Shown here: positions 47,391-59,582 of the stretch, piece after piece
How the letters are laid out: each line of letters begins with the position of its first letter
Position numbering within the stretch: position 1 is the stretch's first letter
Origin: Cordia subcordata
Taxonomy: Eukaryota > Streptophyta > Magnoliopsida > Boraginales > Cordiaceae
DNA length: 64,000 nt
Assembly (NCBI GenBank): GCA_028554755.1
Contig: JAPTOF010000007.1
Coordinates: 14,307,001-14,371,000 of the forward strand
Reading direction: 5' to 3'
The notes under the pieces: model-generated
The model's input: the letters and a program-made list of their open reading frames with translations, nothing else
The model's database searches: none
What the model was told of the DNA's origin: nothing
Translations under genes and position numbers: made by a program

Positions 47391-49761
47391 TACTAAAAAA
47401 AATATTCCCGCTTTCTCTATACTAATCAGCTACTGCCCGCTATCTTTTTTAACTAGGCCCTTTTTTTTCCCTCTTTTCCTTTTTCACGTGAAAACCAACC
47501 AAAAGCAGCTTTTGTAGCACTTTTTCCCAATTGTCCTCTTCTCACTTTTTAGGTAAAACAGAGAAAAGCCCTTTCATTCATTAACTCAATTATATTGATC
47601 TTCCCCAATTCATTAGTTTCTCAATTCACTACCTTGCAACTAGGAACGGTTAATTGGGAAAACAACTCTCTAAATATAAGGCAAGATTGGAGCAACTTTA
47701 GAAGGGCTTGATTCCATTGCTTTACACAACAAGGTAACTTATTTGCTAATTTTATTTAATAAGGCTAATTTGTTTTTATTTTGAATTGATACAAGAGTTT
47801 GCTGTGATTTTGTTTCTACACTACTCTGCGACACAATTTTGATGTGTTCTGGGTTATGCAAATTAAGGTGTGTTGAAGCCTTTTTTTTTTTACTTTTTTT
47901 CCTGTCAAAGCAGAGGTGGGTCGAAGCTAATTACTTGCTTTATGCATTCTCTTACTGACTATGTGGATTTTGGTAAAGTCCAAGGCAAATTATTTTCTCT
48001 GCATTGACAAAGAGGATGATTAGGTGATTGGATTTACTTGATTTCTTTTGACTCACACAGAAACAAATGTAATGATAATGATAACAAAATACATTTTACA
48101 CTCTTGTCTTTTAGAAGTCGTATTTGCAAAACTTTTTAAAGTTTTAAAACTTACTGATACTTTCTTCTTTTAATTTTAGAAATGTTACAAATTAACTATG
48201 ATAGTTTTAAAATTAATGCCTATTCCACCATCTAATTTCAAAATCAAGATATATACTACTCTCATTACACTCGTGATAGTCAATGTCCAAAGTTTTTAAA
48301 ACTAAAGGGCATCTCAGCAAGTTTTACAAACTTATGAAATTTTTTATGCAAATTTTATAAAATACAAGAGAATAAAAATATATTTTACTCAAAAAAAAAG
48401 AAAGAAAGAGAACTTGAATTCTTAGTGTTAATGCTACTGTTTGCATCATAATTTTTCTTTATTAGTTTGTCATTAAAAGACACATGTATTGGAAAGTTAA
48501 GAACAATATGTTACTAATGATTTCACCGGTCAACCAACATGCATTGTTAAGGATTCATATTGATTTTTTTTTCTTTTTTAAGTAAAATGTATGTTAGGAG
48601 ATTGCAGGGATTGCTGTCCCTAGCCATTTCAGCTTGTAAGTCACAATAGCTTATGTTGGTTTATGAGATACTATGTATCTTAGTCCCTCTTGATGTGTTA
48701 CAGGTTTTGTAACTTACACACATGACAAAATATTTGCAAGGTATTGACATAAATCTGTAAACATGAATTTGTTTTCAAGAGTGTATCTTGTGTATCTATT
48801 TTGGGTACGTATATCCATTACACATTCCTTAAATTACTTGTTCAAAAATCCACGAGCTATACGTATATCCATTACACATTCCTTAAATTACTTGTTCAAA
48901 AATCCACAAGCAAAGTAACATAGTAGCGGTAGCATATGCCTTCATGTGGGACTGAGAGCACTTTTCCATCGATTGTAGATTCATATGATTGCTTTCTATG
49001 ACTTGCTCTCATCTCTCCTTTAGCATGGCTTTAGATGCTAAACAATTATTCTTACACAGAGCCTATTCATTTATCTGAAAATCTTTGCTTGAATCTATTT
49101 TGTTGCTTGTCATTTATAGTTTTTATCTCCCAAGTTGCATTCTTTAAATCTTCATTCTGTAGATAGAGCCATTTAACCAATATTTATGTTGATTCAATGC
49201 AAAAGGTATGATAGTTTTACTGTTTTCAAATTGTCTTATTGCTGTTAAACTTTCACCTAAAGTCCAGATTAATAATTTTGCACTTTATCTTTGATTGATA
49301 AAGTAATATCAAGGCAGGAAAATATATTTTCTTGGTTGAATTACCATCTGTGAGGTATGGTATCTTCTTTAGATAGTGATGATTTCTAGTACTACATTCT
49401 AGTTGGTATGCATAAAATTTGTGATTACACACTAGTTGGTCTGAGATACATTGATCAGTGACACATTTCTATTGCATGGACTAATTTCTCTAACTAGCAA
49501 TAGAAGCCACTCTTCTAATCTTCTGTTCATACGTCTATTATTTATGACTTGCAGCTATGCATAAAAATTGCTTTTGACTTTGATAAAACGCCATGAATTA
49601 GAGGGGTATCATGTATAGCTATGAGATCAAGTATGATTGAATGGTGTTATATAAATTCAAGATGGAAGCCTTTTTTTCTTTTTAAATCATAATCCTTTAC
49701 TAGACCTGCTATCAAAATCATTCCTTCTTTTTTTGCTTGTCTTTCCAGTAAGTTTTGCATA
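47391..49761 (+). other. CACTA leader region, non-coding
   Basis: AT-rich with several possible introns. No recognisable protein. Contains a 54-bp direct duplication at 48807-48910 and pyrimidine-rich stretches around 47440-47560. Confidence 0.5.
48807..48910 (+). repeat. 54-bp direct duplication
   Basis: The unit beginning ACGTATATCCATTACACATT occurs at 48807 and again at 48861, nearly identical, suggesting a recent duplication. Confidence 0.93.
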
Positions 49762-51110
49762 ATGGACAAGAGTTGGATTCATTTGTCAAGAGTTAGTGAT
49801 GAATAAATAATAGTGTTAATCAATTTCTTGATTATGCTTTTACAAATGGAGCTTTAGGGGAACAAATAGTTTGCCCATGTGTTAAATGTTGCAATGGTTA
49901 TTGGTGTAGAAGAGAGGAAGTCTTTGAACACTTAATAGTTAAGGGGTTCAACAAAGGCTACACAAAGTGGGTTTATCATGGAGAAGATGAGACGTCATTT
50001 GGCATAAATGCAAATATTGGTGCTAAATCCATTGGAGGATGTGATGATATGGATGGATTGTTGAATGATACTTTTAGGAATGTTGCACAAGGATTTTCAA
50101 GCAATGAAGGAGAAACACATATAAAAGGGCCAAATGCTGAAGCTAAGCAATTTTACAAATTAGTGGAGGAGGCTCAGCAAGAATTGTATCCTGGTTGCAA
50201 AACTTTCTCTTCACTTTCTTTTACTATTCGGTTATACCTTTTGAAGTGTCTTCACGGATGGAGTAATGCATCATTTACAGCACTTCTTGAGTTATTAAAG
50301 GAGGCAATTCCTGATCTAAAAATTCTTGAGTCTTTCAATAAAGCAAAGAAAATGATAAAAGATTTAGGACTTCATTATAAAAAAATTGATGCCTTTCCTA
50401 ATGACTGCATGCTTTATTGGAAAGAATACGAGGATAGGGCTTCTTGTCATGTGTGCGGTGCCTCTAGATGGAAATTGAGTGAAGATCTTCAATGTGATGG
50501 TGACAAGGGCTGTACAATTTCTCGTAAAATTCCAGCCAAAGTGTTATGGCACTTTCCTTAGTGCCTAGGCTCCAAAGGTTGTTCATGAGTTCAAAAACAT
50601 CAAGGTTGATGAGATGGCATGAGGAGAGCCATTCTATGGACGGACGACTAAGGCATCCAAAAGACGGGAAAACTTGGAAAGACTTTAACTCTCAACACAC
50701 AGACTTTTCAAGCGAATCTAGGGATGTAAGGCTTGGTCTAGCAACTGATGGATTCAATCCTTTCAGAACATTGAGTGTTGCTCACAGCACTTGGCCCGTT
50801 GTTCTGCTTGTTTACAACTTTCCCTCAGAGATATGCATGAAGCCTGAGTATCTTATTGTATCTTTACTTATTCCTGGTAATCGGCCTCCGGGAAATGATA
50901 TACACATCTTCTTACAGCCACTGATAGAGGAGTTAAATGATTTGTGGTTGCTAGGGTTTGACACTTATGATGCCTTAAGCAATCAAACATTCAAGATGCG
51001 TGCTGCTTTGTTATGGACTACTAGTGATTTTTCGGGACTTGCCATGTTAGTTGGGTAGAGCACCAAGGGAAAGTTATCATGTCCGTATTGTAAGTATGAG
51101 ACATGTTCAT
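49762..51110 (+). pseudogene. CACTA transposase TNPD (Transposase_21), broken
   Basis: Starts MDKSWIHLSRVSDE at 49762, then a TAA and a frame change, then a transposase-associated zinc region (CPCVKCCNGYW, EHLIVKGF). 50049-50561 continues with a conserved FYKLVEEAQQELYPGC block and a CHVCGASRW zinc motif. After a frame change near 50550 comes the Transposase_21 core (RLFMSSKTSRLMRWHEES, LATDGFNPF, LIPGNRPPGNDI, LRAALLWT-like). A TAG at 51056-51058 replaces the usual Trp before STKG, and similarity stops after CPYCKYET (about 51098). The C-terminal domains of TNPD are missing. Confidence 0.88.
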
Positions 51111-51149
51111 GTTCTTGACATTCTTATATAGATTTTCATGTTAACAATT

Positions 51150-52860
51150 TAGGACGACCTAGCAAAAGGACAAGAGGCCCTACTAAATGTCATAAGGTCC
51201 ACTCACGATCATTTGAAGATAGAAAGCGTATCATATTTGATGAAAGGACTTGGCAACCAATAGGCCCGGATAGTGAAACTGTTAATGAGTTCAGCTTGTT
51301 TTTGGGGACTTTGGCTAGGAACCCATTCCATTGTCCGTTGGTTTACAATAGTTGGATAGCAGTGGCAGATGAGCAGAAAGAATATATGTGGAATTATGTG
51401 AATGTATGAATCTCATTATTTTCACTTGATCTAAGTTGTTTATCGCACTATTTTTAACGTTTGTATACTTTGTGGTACAGTCAAAGTATATTGTTCCTCC
51501 TGAAGCTAAAAAATGGGTTTTGACTGATATCAACAATGCTTGGAGATGTTACAAAAGTAGATTCAAGGCTGACGACTTTTCTGCATACAAAAATGATGAA
51601 GAAAGGTGGAAAATTTGTCCAAAAACGATTTTAGATAAACATTTAAGGTGCTTTTACAGTATTGGAACAGTAAAGAAATACAGGTAATAGTCAAAATAGT
51701 ATATAATCTTTTGTGAGTTAATTTAATATTTTACTAATCATTTTCTCATTTAATGTAGAACATTAGCACAAGAAATAGTGAGAATAGGGCTAAGCTAAAG
51801 TACATGCATCGAACTGGAACAACAAGCTTTGTAATGAGACGCCATGATCTGGTAAATTTTTATTCATCTTTTCATTTTCCCTATTTTTCTCATTTTGCAA
51901 TAATACATCATGATCTTGTATCTCCATTGTTCTTTAGTTCATATCAAACCAAACATAACTTAAATTGTTATGAGATCATTATCTTTCTGATTGGTGTGGT
52001 ACTCTGGTTGAGTTACATTATCTTTTTGACTGGTGTGGTACTCTAGTTCATTAGAGAAAAATGAATCCGAAAGTAGTGTTCTCACTGAAGGACTAATGTG
52101 GTGCTTTGATGATGGGGTGAAGTTTGTGGATATGACAAAATTTTCAATGTAATCCACTAAAATGACTCAACAAAGCATAATGAGCTAATGAATTTATGGA
52201 TATGACAAATTTTTCAATGTCACTAAAGATGGCTTGTATTTTAGTTTTTATGTTTTTCATTTTCTCCTTTTTTTTATTTTAGATTATATTAATATTTCAA
52301 TTTTCATTGTATCATTAACTATAACTTATATTTTGCCTATTGATTTAACTATGCTTTTATAATGCAATAGAAAAAGAAGTCTGAAGATCATAAGGAGCCG
52401 ACACGAGTACAAACGTTCATAGAAACTCGTAGAAGCAAGAAAGGGAAGAAATCTGATGAAGTGACAGACAACATGATTGTAAGAACAAAAATGATTTACT
52501 CAATTACTATTCTAGGTGAATTATTTTCAAACTTCTTCTAATTAATGTATGATTGAATTAATAAATTAAACAGTCCCAACTTGAGGAGCTTTCCAAAGAT
52601 CCCTAGCAAAATTCTGAAGATGTTTTTACAACGGCTTTTGGCAAAGAGAAAGCTGGTCAAGTTCGTACTTATGGACAAGGAGTAACTTCATCTTCCTTAA
52701 AGAAATAGCTTCTAATTAAGGATATGGAAGAGGCTTACCAGGAACAAGTACAAAGTATGAAGAAAGATATGAAGAGAAAAATAAATGCACATGCTAATCG
52801 TGTAGCAGATGGAGTTCATGCAATTCTGATGAATCTTAAGAAAAAAAAATCCTAATTTGG
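51150..52860 (+). pseudogene. CACTA second gene, Transposase_24-type, broken
   Basis: Blocks in order: GRPSKRTRGPTKC (about 51152), FDERTWQPIGPDS, then, after a likely intron, YIVPPEAKKWVLTDINNAWR (51484 on), then RAKLKYMHRTGTTSF (about 51788), a later exon near 52370-52480 with RVQTFIETRRSKKGKK, and a GQVRTYGQG block (about 52658). This is the order of the plant Ptta/En/Spm Transposase_24 family, thought to be TNPA-like DNA-binding proteins. A coiled-coil stretch follows (about 52720-52840). Stops (for example after LSKDP) show it is dead. Confidence 0.8.
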
Positions 52861-53700
52861 TTATTGATGCAAATATTCTTGCACCGTTACTAAGTCAAAC
52901 TTCTGGTGACGAGGATGACATATTCACACATGAGCTGAATTTCCATGAGGTGTGTATCTTTTTAAAACTCTTTTAGATCTATGGGATGATAGGAAAATAA
53001 AAATGTTCAATAGAATGCTTGTGTCATGATGATATATAAAAGAGCTATTTATGAATTTACAACATCAATGATGGACTATCCTTTTATCATTTTATCATTC
53101 AAATGCATTTACTAGATTGTCATTTAATGTTGATTGATTGGGAAAATATAATCCACTAATTGTGAAGTCCCTTAAGAATCTATAAGACCTGTTTGTAATC
53201 ATTTTCTTTATAGCATCTCTTGACATTTTTAAAGTTTACTCTGATGATATGTTGTTTATATATTAATCTTAGTACAAGAATAAGTTGATTTGAGAATAGT
53301 TCAACTTTTATTGACTATTAATTGGATTATCATTTGCTCTTTCTTATTCATGTGCAAGTTCAAACTTCAAATCCAAATGATAGTACTATTGATGGAGATT
53401 CGGAAGAGGAATAAGATGTTGGAATTATGAGTGATGTTGAGACTATGAAAATGCTTAATTGGATTGTTATATGAGTTAAAGTTGCAATGTTTCTTTATAT
53501 TAGACAAGTGGAAACAAAAGTTCTTTATTGTTAGACTTGTTCATTTTCTTATTGGAAAGCGTTATGATGAAATTCGTCGTATATTGAGTTTATTAATTTT
53601 AGGTTTCAAATTGTGGGCATTTTATTATATTTTATTTAGAGTTTATTGATTTCAAATTTTTTGTTATTGAAGACTACTATCATAAACAAGATTGTAATAT
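52861..53700 (+). other. CACTA 3' region, non-coding
   Basis: AT-rich, with an acidic trace near 53370-53415 (DGDSEEE) that may be the end of the second gene. Nothing else recognised. Confidence 0.45.
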
Positions 53701-54596
53701 ATATAACATAAATTGTCACAAAAATATGGAAAACCATTGCATAAATTTTTAAAACCGTTGCAATAACTTGTCAAAACCATTGCAAGAAGATAAAAAATTA
53801 TTGCTTGTAATTTTGAAAACCATTGCACTAGTATATAAAAACCATTGCAATTATTTATTAAAACTATTGCATAATCTTTTAAAATTATTGCAATAACTTG
53901 TCAAAATCGTTGTAAGAAAATAAAAACTATTGCTTATAGTTTTAAAAACCATTGCAATTGTTTATCAAAAATGTTGTATAAACTTTTAAAACCATTACAG
54001 TAACTTGTCAAAATCGTTGCAAGAAAATAAAAAACCATTGCAATAGTATATCAAAATTATTGCATAAACTCTTAAAACCATTGCAACAACTTAACAAAAC
54101 TGTTGCAAGAAATAAAAAACCATTGCTTGTAATTTTAAAAACCATTACAATAGTTTGTCAAAATTATCACAAGAAGTATGACAAGTGTTGCTAATACTTT
54201 TGAAAAATATTGCTTATCTTCATTACAATTGTCACAATATATGGCATAATTGTCACAAAAAATAACAAAAAAATGTTGCAAAACTATTCAAAACCATCAC
54301 AAGAATATATACAAAATGTTGCTAATATAATTCAAAACTATTGCAAGAATTAGTAAAATGCGTCGCTGAAAGTACAAAAACCTGTTGCAATAACTCTTTA
54401 AAACTGTTGCAAAAAGTATATGTTGCAATGATTTTTCACCGTTACATTTGATTTGCAAAAAACTGTTGCAATATAGCATTTACAACACTGACTTTACACA
54501 ATGGCTAAACAGCTGTTGCATAAAATCATTTGCAATGGTTTACAGCATTCATGCAACAGTTTTCAAGTATTGCAAGAGAGCAAAATTGTGGTAGTG
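53700..54596 (+). repeat. CACTA 3' subterminal repeat array
   Basis: Roughly thirty copies of an AAACCATTGCAATAACTT-type word, spaced about 20-40 bases, mostly in one orientation, turning to the opposite orientation in the last 100 bases. The core TTGCAA is its own reverse complement. Much longer than the 5' array. Confidence 0.92.
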
Positions 54597-54895
54597 TGGG
54601 TAGGATTCAAGTTGTGTATTGTTGGTTTGTGCTAACTCTTTTTAAAAGTACAGATTTGTTCTAGTGAAGATTATTTAAAGTTCTCAAGTGCGGAAGCTTT
54701 AAAAGTGGATGTAGGTTTGTGTTGAATCACTATAAATCCAAATGTTCGTTTTGTGTCCTTTGATTTTCATTTTGGTTTGATTTTTATTCACAATCTATGT
54801 CAAGTTTTTGAGAAAAAAGTTACCACCAATGATAAAGTTAAAAAAACATTATTTTCACCTTAGTCACACCCTTTAAAGTGCATTTGTCACTAACA

Positions 54896-55500
54896 ATGAT
54901 GCTGGATCTCTTAAGCCACTTGTAGGTAATGCTTCAATGATTTTTCATTTCATTATTCTTTTATCTTTGTTTCTTTTACCGATAAGACACATATATTTTC
55001 ATTATAGGAAAATATTATCTTGTGAATGTTGGTTATCTAACACTAATGGGATCATTGAAACCTTATAAAAGTGAGAAGTATCATATTCTTGATTTCTAAC
55101 GATCAACAACATTTAGAAATCATAATGAAAATTTCAAATACTATTACTCAAGTTTGCAAACTACAATTGAAAGGGCATTTGATGCCTGGGGAGAAAGATT
55201 CAAAATTTTACATACCATGTCATAATATTCTCATGAGATAGAAGTATGACATGTCATAAGTAGTATAGCTATTCATAACTATATTAAAAGACGTGCTAGA
55301 TGTAGATTTAGATATGCAAATTATAGAGGAAGAGGAAGATGATGAACAAGATGAAGAAATTGAACTAGATGAAGTGGTTGTAGATAAAAGATTTAAGAAG
55401 TGCACGTGCTCAAATGACTATAGAGGTCTTACGTGATCGTATTAAGGATAAGTTGGTACATGATAGGAGAAATTGACATTGAACTTCATGCTTTAATTTT
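54896..55500 (+). pseudogene. Harbinger transposase, C-terminal half
   Basis: Encodes a GKYYLVNVGYLTLMG block (about 55007), then TTIERAFDAWGERFKILHTM (about 55155-55215), then SSIAIHNYIKRRAR (about 55257-55300) and an acidic region. These match the end of PIF/Harbinger DDE transposases (the DAGY/HNYIR region). Frames shift and TGA/TAA stops occur. Confidence 0.75.
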
Positions 55501-56256
55501 TAACTAGGCACTTATGCATTTTTATATATCTTTTTATTATGAATTTATTACAAGCTTGTTAGGTATTTAAATAATTATATAATTATATTGTATTTTTTTG
55601 AATTTGTTATTTTTTAGTAAGTTCTTCTATTTTTAAGATAATTTATTAAGATTATTTTGTTTTTCTCATGTGTATTTATTTATTTATTTTACTTCATTTT
55701 GTGTTAAAAGAGTTTCTGCCAACTATTATATAAGTACTTCATTTGCCAAACACTTTAACAACTTTAGATTAGTTCTTTTTGGTTATTTTCATAGTCTAGT
55801 ACACTAATCTAATAATAGACCAAATAGGATTGGTAACAGTGAGCAATACTTTTAACATAACAAGGCCAAACAGTTAACAACTTTTGTTCAACACACTTCT
55901 GACCATAGTTCTACAGTAAAAAACTTTACAATTCAATAGTTAAAATTTCATAATTAGGCCAAATAGACCCTTAGTCTTTAAGCAAAAAAATGTCAACAAC
56001 ATATACTTTAAACTCATTTTTTTCTTTGCTTTTTTCCCAAATTTTTTGATGAAAAAATTACTTTTTTTCTCGCTAAATGTTTGAATTGATTTTCCCAAAA
56101 AATTAAAACTCTTAGAGAAAACTTAAATTAGACTTTTTGGGAAGGCAAACATTTTAACTTATCAAAAAAAAAAATTTCTTTTCAAAATTACACAAAAAGG
56201 TACGGCTCCTAAAGTCAATCCAAAAGGCCCTTTATGCTAATCAAAAATTCATTTTC
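55501..56256. other. AT-rich intergenic, possible decayed MITEs
   Basis: Words resembling MITE ends (CCAAATAGACCCTTA at about 55960 and CAATCCAAAAGGCCC at about 56218) occur, but I could not match partners with certainty. Confidence 0.35.
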
Positions 56257-56478
56257 TTTGGGCTGGATATCAAAAACAGAAATCTTTTGTTTGGGCTACA
56301 CTATTAGTTAGTTTCCTGAAAGCCCAACAAGCCCATACCGCGCCACAACTGTTGACATGGCACCACCTTGTCCCACATCGGTAACTTTGGACTATTTCTT
56401 TTCTTTTTCCGTTTCTTTTCACTAGACGGAAGCTTTGGACTTCTTGAAGAAAATTGAGTTTGTTGCTGCACAAGTAAT
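56257..56478 (+). promoter_or_regulatory. promoter of the Josephin-like gene
   Basis: Four GGGCT/AGCCC words (TTTGGGCTGG at 56257, TTGGGCTAC at 56291, AGCCCAACAAGCCCA at 56321) resemble site-II/TCP-type elements of plant housekeeping promoters. GTCCCACATCG at 56370-56380 is identical to the upstream sequence element of plant snRNA genes. No snRNA is seen downstream. Confidence 0.55.
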
Positions 56479-57799
56479 ATGGAGACTCCTCAAAAGGCGG
56501 AGATATATCATGAAAGGCAAAGATTACAGTTCTGTCTCTTACACTCGCTCAACAATCTTTTCCAGGTTTCTTCAATTGCACCCCCTTGTTTTTCTTTTTT
56601 CCCTTTTTCTACTCACTATTTATTTATCAATTTTTTTTTTTTGGTTTTGTATTAGTTGTGGGTATCTTTTGTATGTTTAAATTGAATATTGGTTTTATCC
56701 CAGATGTTGAAATTTGTGGCAAATATTAGTTTTAGTATTAGTCCACGAAGTTTTTTTTTTCCCTTGGATTTTTAAGATAATTTTCGATGTTTTCAAAGTT
56801 ATATCATTAGGCCCGATGTTAATATAAATGTCGCCAGGTAGTGAAATATCACGATGGGAAATAGCTATTTGAATTGGCTTTTAAAATATTATTGGTTTGT
56901 ATAACTTCCGAAGAAAAGTATTTTTTTGTGAGAAACTCAAATTTCTGTCTTCTTTCAAAGTTTTTTTTTTTTTTTTGTTTTTTAGTACCAATTCAAATAT
57001 TTATTGCATAAAAGAGTTGCCTTTTTATGAAAAAAAAAAAAAAGCCAATTCAAATGGCCCTTATTTCTTTGGTACAACGGGCCGTAACTTATATTTGGTA
57101 TTAATGGTGAAATTGTAAAAGGTGAAAATGCCACCTTTTGGTTGTAAATCTTATCAGGCTGAACTTCAATATATCATGTAAGCTTAAGTTTTGCTTTCCG
57201 GACTGTTGACAACATATTATCAGATGATTCGGCTTTCTAATTTTGTCTACCGAAAATTTTTTCCGAGATTATACTGCAGAGAATTATTAAGCACCTGCTG
57301 GAAGAATTTATTTAATGTTCATGTTTTGATTCAGGATAAAAATGCTTTCACACGTTTGGAGTTGAATGCCATTGCTGCAAGACTGGATCTTGATGATCCA
57401 AATAAGGGTGGTTGGTCTCCATTGTCTGTAGTGTTTAAGACTCATCACAATGCACTTACTGGGAACTATGATATCAATGTTCTGATTGCCGCACTTGAGG
57501 ACAAAGGGAAAAGTGTCGTTTGGCATGATCGTCGCAATGGGGCATCTTCAATTGGTCTTGAGGGCCCAGAAGATAAATTGATGGGTATAGTACTGAATAT
57601 TCCTGTCAGGAAGTATGTTGGGCTCTGGAGGAGTAGGCATTGGGTTGCACTGAGAAGGATTGATGGTGTTTGGTATAACTTGGATAGTGATTTAGCATCT
57701 CCTTATGGTTTTAGAGATACCGAAGAAGTGAGGGAGTTTCTGGACAGTTTTATATCTGGTGGTGCTGAAGTTTTGTTTGTTTTGAACAATAAGCAATGA
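56479..57799 (+). CDS. JOSL: Josephin-like deubiquitinase
   Basis: Small Josephin-family cysteine protease expected to cleave ubiquitin. Exon 1 is 56479-56565 (29 codons, donor CAG|GTTTCTT) and exon 2 is 57335-57799 (acceptor TTGATTCAG, stop TGA); phase 0, product 183 residues. Catalytic Cys19 is in QRLQFCLLHSLNN, His131 in RSRHWVALR, and Asn144 in WYNLDSDL, the Josephin triad in usual order and spacing. A tryptophan-rich WSPLSVVF block precedes. The longer ORF running through the intron from 57191 is an artefact. Arabidopsis has its JOSL gene next to THIC, as here. A purely Josephin protein, without ataxin-3 UIM or poly-Q parts. Confidence 0.92.
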
Positions 57800-59582
57800 A
57801 TTTGCCATCCTTTTATCTCTGACTGCTATTCAACTTCCATTAGTAGCGCAATTAGGATGTCTCTGAAGACTGAGAGGGAGAAGCACTGAAGGTTTTCATG
57901 TATTATGTGTGCTTTTCTGGCGAATGTAAATGCAGAAAGTTTCTTGCTTTGATGAATTGCATATCCTATTTCTTGGAGCCTCCATTGTAAAATTTAGTTT
58001 TGAAGTTTATGCATTCAACCTAACATGTATAATATCTTACTGGAGCAAGTGATAGACAGAGCTAACCACCAGGCATGTTGGAAGACATTCATAGACAGCA
58101 TTACCAGATTTGTACAGGCCATTCCTGATGCCAAGGCTGTGAATGGCCACAATCTAATGGGATTCTCTTTACTAGGACAGCATCTAGATCTTTAACTTAA
58201 GGTAATCTGATTGTCGTCATATTTATTCCTGAACTAGCATTTTGCATAGCTTAAATTCATGTTTTAGAATGCGGGGAAACATGAGATGTGTGCCTTTATA
58301 TGTTTTGTCATGTTCATATCTATAAAAACATATATATACGTGTGTGTGTATGTCTCAGAGAGAGAGAGAGAGAGTCAATGCTTTGCTCATAGTGTTGTAT
58401 TCTGTTTAAGTATTACTGTTGTTTCAAGTTTACTTTGACATGCTTTGTACAAATAAGTGTGTCCTCGTTCCTGATATTCTATATTTGTTGTTGAAAAGGA
58501 ATCATCTTTATGATCTAACACTTTCAATGGGATTATCTAATATCTGTGAGGAAGCTACCAACACCCACCGTGCAAACATCAATGAATTTGTAATTCCATG
58601 TTTTATCTATGTTTCCTATTTACAGCTTGGTCGTCTTTAATCTTAATAATATCTGATGAATTTGTAAATCTCTGTGCCTGAAATAAAGAGCTATCTGTAC
58701 TTTTCAAAAGATAAAAAGAGCTATCTGATTCTTGTTCTCTTATTGGGTGTGAGAAACTAAAATGCAATTCTCACATTTTCTAGTTCTGTGCATTTTTGCC
58801 CTTGCCCTTTCTGCCTTCAAAACCATAATTTTGCATGATTGTTTGCATAATGTTTGAAATAAGTATTTACATCTCAGAGGGAGTGTTCTAATTGCTAAGA
58901 TTTAATTGAATTAAGATACATTCATTTTCTTCTTTATGTCAGCAGATTAATGTAGGCTTTGCGTTCGGTTTCCTCTAAGAGAATTATATGGAGCCAAAGT
59001 AGAAGCTTTTGATACCCACTTTTTCCCCAGAGGATGGAGTTTATGTAACTGGTGTTGCCTAAGCACGTTTGCTGTCAGCATATCAACCTTTGTAGCACTG
59101 TAATTTTTGGGGTGTAACCTTAAAACAAGGAGATTATTGTTGATTGTAGAAATCATATCTTTTTCATGTTGTAGTAAAAGATTTACAAAAGATGATTTCA
59201 CTTGTGAGGAGAAAGAAAAGAGGTGCTCTTGGTTATAAGGGACTCGGGATGCTTAGGAATTGGAACTGGAGCAAGAAAAATGACTATTAGTATCACATTA
59301 TGATGGCCTGTATCACCATAAATTGGAAGGTTGCGATTCTTATAAGTGTAACGAAATTAAAATATTGTGATGTTATCTATATCTCAAGGAATAGACTTCT
59401 AGAAGCTCTTTATAGAATTCTGTCATTGACAGATATGAGTGGCATTCCTCTTTGAGGCGCATGGAAATCTAAGGCTCTTGAATCCCCTTTTTAAGGTAAT
59501 ATGTGAAACTAAGGTTTACAATTGAGATACTTATTGGCCTGGGTCCAATGTAATCATGAGTTCTCATTGTTGTGGAGTCACA
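57800..59582. other. JOSL 3' region and intergenic, no gene seen
   Basis: 3' UTR probably to about 58050. The short ORF 58419-58640 has no recognisable domain. Confidence 0.5.
58331..58374. repeat. TATG/GT and (AG)n microsatellites
   Basis: TATATATACGTGTGTGTGTA followed shortly by an (AG)8-9 run. Confidence 0.9.

Larger units (their letters stand above)
47103..54596 (+). mobile_element. CACTA (En/Spm-type) transposon, 7.5 kb, defective
   Basis: Ends CACTACTACATTTTG (47103) and CAAAATTGTGGTAGTG (to 54596) are inverted; TGG flanks both sides (47100-47102 and 54597-54599), the 3-bp duplication usual for CACTA elements. Subterminal regions are filled with TTGCAA words. Inside are remnants of a Transposase_21-type gene and a Transposase_24-type gene on the + strand. 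Both are broken, so movement would need an enzyme supplied in trans. Confidence 0.95.
45994..54895 (+). mobile_element. SIRE-type solo LTR interrupted by a CACTA element
   Basis: Starts TGTTAGC and ends GTCACTAACA at 54895. Flanks ATAAT and ATGAT agree at 4 of 5 bases. Taking out the CACTA insertion leaves about 1.4 kb, close to the 1.33-kb LTR at 6051, with which it shares words such as GACATAAGGGG and GTGGA(C/T)GTAGG(C/T)TT. No internal region or second LTR is present. Confidence 0.7.
45388..55500 (+). mobile_element. PIF/Harbinger remnant split by nested insertions
   Basis: The N-terminal half of the transposase lies at 45430-45990 and the C-terminal half at about 54896-55500. Between them is a SIRE-type solo LTR that itself contains a CACTA element. 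No terminal inverted repeats of the Harbinger element itself could be fixed. Confidence 0.7.

Noticed and set aside
56381..56478. snRNA gene after the USE motif
   Set aside because: The sequence does not resemble U1 to U6, U3 or MRP RNA as far as I can tell, and the JOSL start follows.
57191..57334. N-terminal extension of the JOSL ORF
   Set aside because: It is intron sequence; exon 1 at 56479-56565 supplies the catalytic Cys and fits in phase.
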